A stretch of DNA of 43,899 bases from a virus, in IMG/VR virus record IMGVR_UViG_3300031240_000017, positions 1-43,899 of that record; one strand, given 5' to 3'. Under the pieces are notes generated by a model. That model did not search any database, had not been told where the DNA came from, and was given only the letters and a program-made list of their open reading frames with translations. A program made the position numbers and the translations under genes. How positions within the stretch are numbered: position 1 is the first letter of the stretch; each line of letters begins with the position of its first letter. Shown here in pieces: positions 40,750-43,899 of this stretch.

Positions 40750-41172
40750 TCAATTGGCGGGATCAGTCAGCCCGAGTTGAGCCTTGCTCATGAGTCGCCC
40801 ATTTTGGAAAGTGGCATTCATGTTTGCGATGCCAATACCCTTCCATGTATACATTTCGGTCCCACAGCCTGCGATGTTATTTTCGGACATCAGAGAGCCC
40901 TTCTTGCCGATGATTTGGCAAACCTCTTCATATGACATTCCATTTTCCAATTTATTGAATTCAGCAAGGGTGACGGCCGATTTTGATTCTTCAGCCATCT
41001 TGGTTGCAACCGTGCCACAGAGAGCCACGCAGCCGCCGAATGATAAGACGACGAAAATGCCGACAACTAGAAAAACCGTCTTCCAAAAGGAGCGCCCTAG
41101 ACTTTTACCGCAATGCTTGCAGACTTTTGCAGCCGCCTGAATAGGCTCGGCGCAATGAGGGCAATTCTTCAT
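40750..41172 (-). CDS. Zinc-ribbon membrane protein with DUF3862/SmpA-like end (probable moron)
   Basis: 140 residues from ATG at 41172 (minus strand); an earlier in-frame ATG at 41187 would be leaderless given the -10 position. A zinc ribbon (Cys 4, 7, 18, 21: CPHC and CKHC) is followed by a membrane span of about 20 residues (VFLVVGIFVVLSFGGCVALC) and an outer domain (FNKLENGMSYEEVCQIIGKK, GTEMYTWKG, MNATFQNGRLMSKAQLGL) like DUF3862/SmpA/BLIP folds. It is the only minus-strand gene, convergent with the adaptor, a typical position for a gene expressed in the lysogen, such as one for superinfection exclusion. Role inferred. Confidence 0.6.
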   Translation of the reverse strand: MKNCPHCAEPIQAAAKVCKHCGKSLGRSFWKTVFLVVGIFVVLSFGGCVALCGTVATKMAEESKSAVTLAEFNKLENGMSYEEVCQIIGKKGSLMSENNIAGCGTEMYTWKGIGIANMNATFQNGRLMSKAQLGLTDPAN

Positions 41173-41193
41173 GTCGTTCTCGGGCATGTCGAA

Positions 41194-41199
41194 ATTATA
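41194..41199 (-). promoter_or_regulatory. -10 box of the minus-strand gene
   Basis: On the minus strand the hexamer is TATAAT, perfect consensus, seven bases before the first possible ATG (41187) and about 22 before the chosen ATG (41172). No good -35 is seen 17 bases upstream; TGGG precedes the hexamer, slightly like an extended -10. With transcription starting near 41187, the chosen start has a 15-base leader with GAGAA before it. Confidence 0.45.
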
Positions 41200-41272
41200 C
41201 CCATCGGATATGTATTTGATCTCATATCAGGGAAAACCCTAGTTTCCAAACCTTCACCAGTGGATAAGATGG

Positions 41273-41306
41273 AAAGTCTGGGAACCCCGGTGTCCCAGCA
41301 GACTTT
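41273..41306. repeat. Inverted repeat upstream of integrase
   Basis: AAAGTCTGGGA (41273-41283) pairs with TCCCA (41293-41297), GC bulge, and AGACTTT (41300-41306). A smaller GGAAA-ACCCTAG-TTTCC hairpin lies at 41231-41247, and ATACCC-CTGTC-GGGTAT at 41342-41358. They could be integrase arm sites, repressor sites or a two-way terminator; none has a T run. Confidence 0.45.
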
Positions 41307-41357
41307 GATACTTCATAAAAATTGACGATCTGTATGGCAACATACCCCTGTCGGGTA

Positions 41358-41386
41358 TTGGTTGACACAACAGAGTGTTGTATTGT
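41358..41386 (+). promoter_or_regulatory. Integrase promoter with palindromic operator
   Basis: TTGGTT (41358-41363), 17-base spacer, TATTGT (41381-41386). The spacer contains ACAACAGAGTGTTGT (41367-41381), an imperfect palindrome. Its exact reverse complement, ACAACACTCTGTTGT, occupies the spacer of the promoter at 42763-42792. A repressor bound here would block RNA polymerase. Likely binder: the HTH protein at 42490. Confidence 0.6.
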
Positions 41387-41427
41387 CCGATTGAATACGT
41401 TTTGGATATACAAATAGGGGTGACTCC

Positions 41428-42351
41428 ATGGGAAATGCATACATGGCGGCAGATCTTCGCGTGCCTACTTTGATGGACGTTTGGCTGGATTACAAAAGGA
41501 CGCGGAAGCTAAAACCCGCAACCGAAGCCGATTACAGCAAAAGACTCAGACAGTTGAGTGATTGGTGGGAGACGCCAATCAACGAAATTTCAAAAGGTTT
41601 GATTTGTGATCGGCACCAAACTCTCACAGAAAGAAGTCCAAGCCATGCCAATCTGGTATTCAAGGTTCTACGGGCCTTGATGACATATGCCGAAATTAAA
41701 TACGAAGACCGAGAAGGCGCGCCACTTTTGAAAAGCAATCCCGTAAAATCGCTGTCCAGCTTGCGGGCGTGGAACAAAATCAAGCGGCGGAAAACGATCA
41801 TCGGAAAGCATCAAATGAAGGCATGGTTTGAAGCCGTCTACAGCCTTGAGAATGTCGTGGTGCGTGATTTCCTTCTGACTCTTCTTCTGACAGGACTACG
41901 CCGGCAGGAAGCGGCATTGCTGACGTGGGACCGCATTGATCTGATTGGTCGCCGGATTCTCATTCCCGATACAAAAAACGGAGACGATCACGAACTTCCG
42001 ATTCCCAACTACTTATATAGAGTCCTTTCCGAGCGAAACCTTGGCAAGCGAAGCTCAAATCCCTACGTTTTTCCTGGAAGGGTGGCCGGGAAATCACTGT
42101 GCAATAGCAACAAGTCCTATCAGCACGTGATTGAAAGATCGGGCGTCCAGTTCTGTTTGCACGATTTGAGACGCGGATTTGCCACGACAGCCAGAAGCGC
42201 CGGGATAGACAAGGACTATATTAAGCGCCTCTTAAATCACAAGAGCCAAGACGTGACGGACGGCTACATCATCATGTCAGTAGAAGATCTCCGCAAACCT
42301 ATGCAGCTCATAGAAGATTGCATATTGGAGGCTGCTGGGTTAGGATTTTAA
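41428..42351 (+). CDS. int: Tyrosine-type integrase
   Basis: 307 residues, ATG with GGGGTGAC about ten bases upstream; two nearby in-frame ATGs (41437 is out of frame, 41443 in frame) make small changes. The N-terminal arm/SAM-like domain ends near 110; the catalytic domain has the conserved Arg in LTGLRRQEAALLTWDR (about 156), HDLRRGF (His near 245, Arg near 248), His in LLNHKSQD (about 271) and the tyrosine nucleophile in TDGYIIM (about 279). This set defines phage integrases. It drives integration and excision of the phage; the target is suggested by the tRNA-Asn fragment just downstream. Confidence 0.9.
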   Translation: MGNAYMAADLRVPTLMDVWLDYKRTRKLKPATEADYSKRLRQLSDWWETPINEISKGLICDRHQTLTERSPSHANLVFKVLRALMTYAEIKYEDREGAPLLKSNPVKSLSSLRAWNKIKRRKTIIGKHQMKAWFEAVYSLENVVVRDFLLTLLLTGLRRQEAALLTWDRIDLIGRRILIPDTKNGDDHELPIPNYLYRVLSERNLGKRSSNPYVFPGRVAGKSLCNSNKSYQHVIERSGVQFCLHDLRRGFATTARSAGIDKDYIKRLLNHKSQDVTDGYIIMSVEDLRKPMQLIEDCILEAAGLGF

Positions 42352-42393
42352 GTAACTAGAGGTCACCCTCGCTTAGGCAATGGTGGCCGCTGA

Positions 42394-42432
42394 TCCCGAG
42401 TAGCGCAGTGGTAGCGCAGGTGACTGTTAATC
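42394..42432 (+). pseudogene. 5' fragment of tRNA-Asn(GTT), candidate attachment-site core
   Basis: TCCCGAG (42394-42400), TA, D arm GCGC-AGTGGTA-GCGC (42403-42417), A, anticodon strand GGTGA, loop CTGTTAA with GTT at 42426-42428, then TC. The 3' half is missing: no T arm or CTCGGGA strand follows or precedes. Location 43 bases after the integrase suggests an attP segment identical to the host tRNA-Asn from its 5' end to the anticodon. A GTCACC inverted match lies upstream (42362-42367). Some integrases do cross over in the anticodon loop. Confidence 0.6.
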
Positions 42433-42489
42433 GGGTCAGCGGATGCATCAAGACCAGCGAAGAATCCAGCTTTAACGCGGGTGACTGCC

Positions 42490-42747
42490 ATGAAACGAGT
42501 TCGAACCAAACCTATAGATCCGTTTATCCAATGGCTTATGGATGAGCGGGGGTTTAAGCATTTAAGCGAGGCGGCGGCGGATGTTCAAATCAATCCGAAT
42601 GCACTCACTGTATATGCGGACAGGGGTGTTCAAAACTTCAAGGCGATGCTCCGGCTTGCGAGGCAATTCAAGGTACCTATAGAAAAGGTACCGGTATACC
42701 TATCTACCTATATAGAAACGCTCAATGAAGCGGATCTAACGCCGTAG
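42490..42747 (+). CDS. Small HTH regulator (Cro/CI-like)
   Basis: 85 residues from ATG 42490, with GGGTGAC as ribosome site; the alternative GTG at 42481 sits on that site. The sequence KHLSEAAADVQINPNALTVYADRG matches a lambda-repressor-like helix-turn-helix with recognition helix NPNALTVYA; the rest (FKAMLRLARQFKVPIEKVPV) is the supporting helices. It lacks a protease or oligomer domain, so it is more Cro-like. It lies between the two promoters that share the 15-base palindrome, making it the best candidate for binding them. Confidence 0.6.
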   Translation: MKRVRTKPIDPFIQWLMDERGFKHLSEAAADVQINPNALTVYADRGVQNFKAMLRLARQFKVPIEKVPVYLSTYIETLNEADLTP

Positions 42748-42762
42748 TCACCCCGAATTTAG

Positions 42763-42792
42763 TTGCGGTGACACAACACTCTGTTGTATTAT
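42763..42792 (+). promoter_or_regulatory. Promoter with palindromic operator upstream of non-coding RNA
   Basis: TTGCGG (42763-42768), 18-base spacer, TATTAT (42787-42792). The spacer holds ACAACACTCTGTTGT (42773-42787), the same site as upstream of integrase in opposite orientation; TGACACAACA precedes both. Transcription would start near 42799. No good start codon follows until 43164. Confidence 0.6.
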
Positions 42793-42798
42793 TTCCGA

Positions 42799-42997
42799 GT
42801 TGAAAGCGTAACGCGTTAACACGCACCACATACGGTGCATATACCGCAAAAGCGTTATAGACAAAAGGCATCTAATGAAACACTAACAGTTGGCTCGCAG
42901 AGCCAATTGTAGTGCCGTGGAAATACAAATAATCGCTCGACGGAAGTCGCGAAATCCCGGAAAGGGGCCCTAAACCAGCCCCGTTCCACGGTTTTTT
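42799..42997 (+). ncRNA. Probable structured non-coding RNA with terminator
   Basis: Starting at the predicted start point and ending in T6 (42992-42997), this 200-base stretch has no open frame longer than a few codons. Structures: palindrome TAACGCGTTA (42809-42818), hairpin GCACC/GGTGC (42823-42838), TTGGCTC/GAGCCAA (42890-42906), and a three-way unit closed by CCGTGGAA (42915-42922) with TTCCACGG (42984-42991), holding hairpins CGAC-GGAA-GTCG and GGGGC/GCCCC. The last helix plus T6 is a terminator. Its controlled promoter suggests a regulatory RNA of lysis-lysogeny choice. Confidence 0.5.
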
Positions 42998-43008
42998 GAT
43001 GCGTTCAA

Positions 43009-43047
43009 GGGTTGTGCTTAGGCGCAGCCCTGGTAAGCGCGGGCTTA
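43009..43047 (+). other. Pair of hairpins between ncRNA and leader
   Basis: GGGTTGTGC (43009-43017) pairs with GCGCAGCCC (43022-43030) around TTAG, with two G-U pairs; TAAGC-GCGG-GCTTA follows at 43034-43047. Neither has a T run. A TTGACT hexamer at 43068-43073 might be a -35 for the next gene, but I see no -10 at the right distance. Confidence 0.4.
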
Positions 43048-43076
43048 GAGCAAAAGAAAAAAACGCCTTGACTCAC

Positions 43077-43137
43077 ATCGTCCGGGAAGTGCCTCGTGGC
43101 ACGCGGAAATTAAGTGGTTAGGTTCCACCCGGACGAT
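43077..43137 (+). promoter_or_regulatory. Structured leader of the repeat-protein gene
   Basis: ATCGTCCGG (43077-43085) pairs perfectly with CCGGACGAT (43129-43137), enclosing a hairpin GTGCC-TCGT-GGCAC (43089-43102) and GTGG/CCAC (43113-43127). Such a three-way junction 27 bases before the ATG resembles a cis-acting leader or riboswitch-like element. The ligand or protein cannot be told. Confidence 0.5.
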
Positions 43138-43163
43138 CTGAGTTTAAGGACTTTGGAGAAATT

Positions 43164-43899
43164 ATGCCCCGTAAGAAAAAAGCTGACACAAAGGAAGAGG
43201 CACCTGTCGCGGAAGAATTCATTCCCGATGCCTTCGTAATTCGAACCACGACGAGCGATGGAAAAGCTTATGGCGGTTTCCAATGGCCGATGACTGTCGG
43301 AACTGTTGTTGAATGCCCTGACTGGAAGCCAATCGCCGCTTGTGGCTACGGATTCCACGGCAACCTTGACGGAGTTGGTGACTGGGGACTCTTGAGCGGC
43401 GCTCACGATGCGCTTTGGTGGATCGTTGGTGTTAAACGCTCCGAGTGTATTGATTTGTCCGGCAAGGTCAAATTCCCTCGCGGCAAAATCATCTATATAG
43501 GTAGCATCAACGGTGCTCTTTGTCAGATCACAAAAGAATGGCGCCGAATAGTTGATGAAGCTTGCAAGGCTGCGACGGAGTCGCAGGCGAAGCAAGACTT
43601 CGCACATGCATCGACAGCCGGACAAGAGGCACATGCATCGACAGCCGGACAAGAGGCACATGCATCGACAGCCGGACTTAAGGCACATGCATCGACAGCC
43701 GGACTTAAGGCACATGCATCGACAGCCGGACAAGAGGCACATGCATCGACAGCCGGAAATTGGGCACATGCATCGACAGCCGGACAAGAGGCACATGCAT
43801 CGACAGCCGGACAAGAGGCACATGCATCGACAGCCGGAAATTGGGCACATGCATCGACAGCCGGACAAGAGGCACATGCATCGACAGCCGGACAAGAGG
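43164..43899 (+). CDS. Phage protein with DUF7666-like domain and 9-residue repeats (3' end outside window)
   Basis: ATG 43164 with GGAG six bases upstream; open to the right edge (245 codons seen). Residues 1-20 are charged; about 24-125 resemble a DUF7666-like domain (YGGFQWPMTVGTVVECPDW, GYGFHG, ALWWIVGV, IDLSGKVKFPRGKIIYIG). From residue 147 on come 11 complete copies of a 9-residue unit AHASTAG plus a variable pair (QE, LK or NW). Related phage proteins carry ATGDRSAAS-type repeats, probably a beta-solenoid. A long cysteine-rich frame on the opposite strand is only its shadow. Confidence 0.65.
   Translation, partial: MPRKKKADTKEEAPVAEEFIPDAFVIRTTTSDGKAYGGFQWPMTVGTVVECPDWKPIAACGYGFHGNLDGVGDWGLLSGAHDALWWIVGVKRSECIDLSGKVKFPRGKIIYIGSINGALCQITKEWRRIVDEACKAATESQAKQDFAHASTAGQEAHASTAGQEAHASTAGLKAHASTAGLKAHASTAGQEAHASTAGNWAHASTAGQEAHASTAGQEAHASTAGNWAHASTAGQEAHASTAGQE
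43602..43898 (+). repeat. Eleven tandem 27-base repeats
   Basis: Each unit begins with GCACATGCATCGACAGCCGG plus A, unchanged in all 11 copies, and ends in one of three hexamers: CAAGAG, CTTAAG or AATTGG. The order by encoded pair is QE, QE, LK, LK, QE, NW, QE, QE, NW, QE, QE. The constant part is identical base for base, so the array is young or homogenised, and probably prone to copy-number change. In frame, so not a CRISPR array. Confidence 0.95.

Noticed and set aside
42362-42432. Permuted reading of the tRNA-Asn fragment
   Set aside because: GTCACC upstream does complement the anticodon strand, but no CTCGGGA acceptor strand, T arm or CCA lies between, so only a 5' fragment is supported.
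43110-43895. Long minus-strand frame with cysteine-rich repeats
   Set aside because: It is the complement of the 27-base repeat array in the + strand gene; the + frame has a ribosome site, a recognisable N-terminal domain and an open end.
43602-43898. CRISPR array
   Set aside because: Units are 27 bases with only six variable bases and three states, in frame within a gene; there are no unique spacers.

Overview
The window is most of a temperate, contractile-tailed bacteriophage (myovirus morphology) or prophage. It has a portal-to-baseplate order with a Mu/P2-type sheath, tube, tape measure, hub, spike and J-like wedge, tail fibres, a tyrosine integrase and HTH regulators. Nearly every gene is on the + strand, many with 1-14 base overlaps and with GTG or TTG starts. 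No terminase is visible (it should lie left of the window). I recognise no endolysin, polymerase or capsid protease. The host cannot be named from this sequence; a tRNA-Asn(GTT) 5' fragment beside the integrase hints at the attachment target.

Layout: (1) 3-7942, head and neck: portal C-terminus, small structural protein, scaffold, major capsid protein set off by a terminator and stem-loops, then neck genes sharing a beta-module. (2) 8033-22090, tail: GTG-start sheath, tube, overlapping assembly chaperones at an A8 slippery run, completion protein, tape measure, LysM-type hub protein, hub, spike, gp25-like and J-like wedges, tail protein I, fibre. (3) 22090-26129: two glycine-rich fibre-like proteins that begin with Sec signal peptides, then a small EF-hand-like protein and a candidate holin. 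(4) 26249-31444: small early-type genes, an excisionase-like HTH protein, a Dda/RecD-like helicase, a DNA adenine methylase, and an unknown 249-residue protein. (5) 31445-32079: a non-coding tRNA-like cluster closed by a strong terminator. (6) 32171-40749: appendage genes, including five tandem paralogues (A family), two B-family proteins, an 821-residue protein built mostly of an 18-residue lysine-rich repeat, and a fibre-tail adaptor. (7) 40750-41172, minus strand: a zinc-ribbon membrane protein, probably expressed in the lysogen. (8) 41358-43899: integrase, tRNA-Asn fragment, HTH regulator, two promoters sharing one palindromic operator, a probable non-coding RNA, a structured leader, and a protein with perfect 27-base repeats running off the right edge.

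The most unusual part is 31445-32038. Two tRNA-like genes appear circularly permuted: the 3' half (anticodon-stem strand, T arm, acceptor strand, CCA) lies immediately upstream of the matching 5' half. In the first, all seven acceptor pairs and all five anticodon-stem pairs form only in the permuted order. In the second, the seven acceptor pairs form and a separate 8-bp helix joins the outer ends. Beside them lie a Thr(TGT)-like tRNA with a 5-bp acceptor, a CCA-ended hairpin, and a CAT-anticodon tRNA-like element without a D arm. These are inferences from base pairing by eye; neither function nor splicing is shown.
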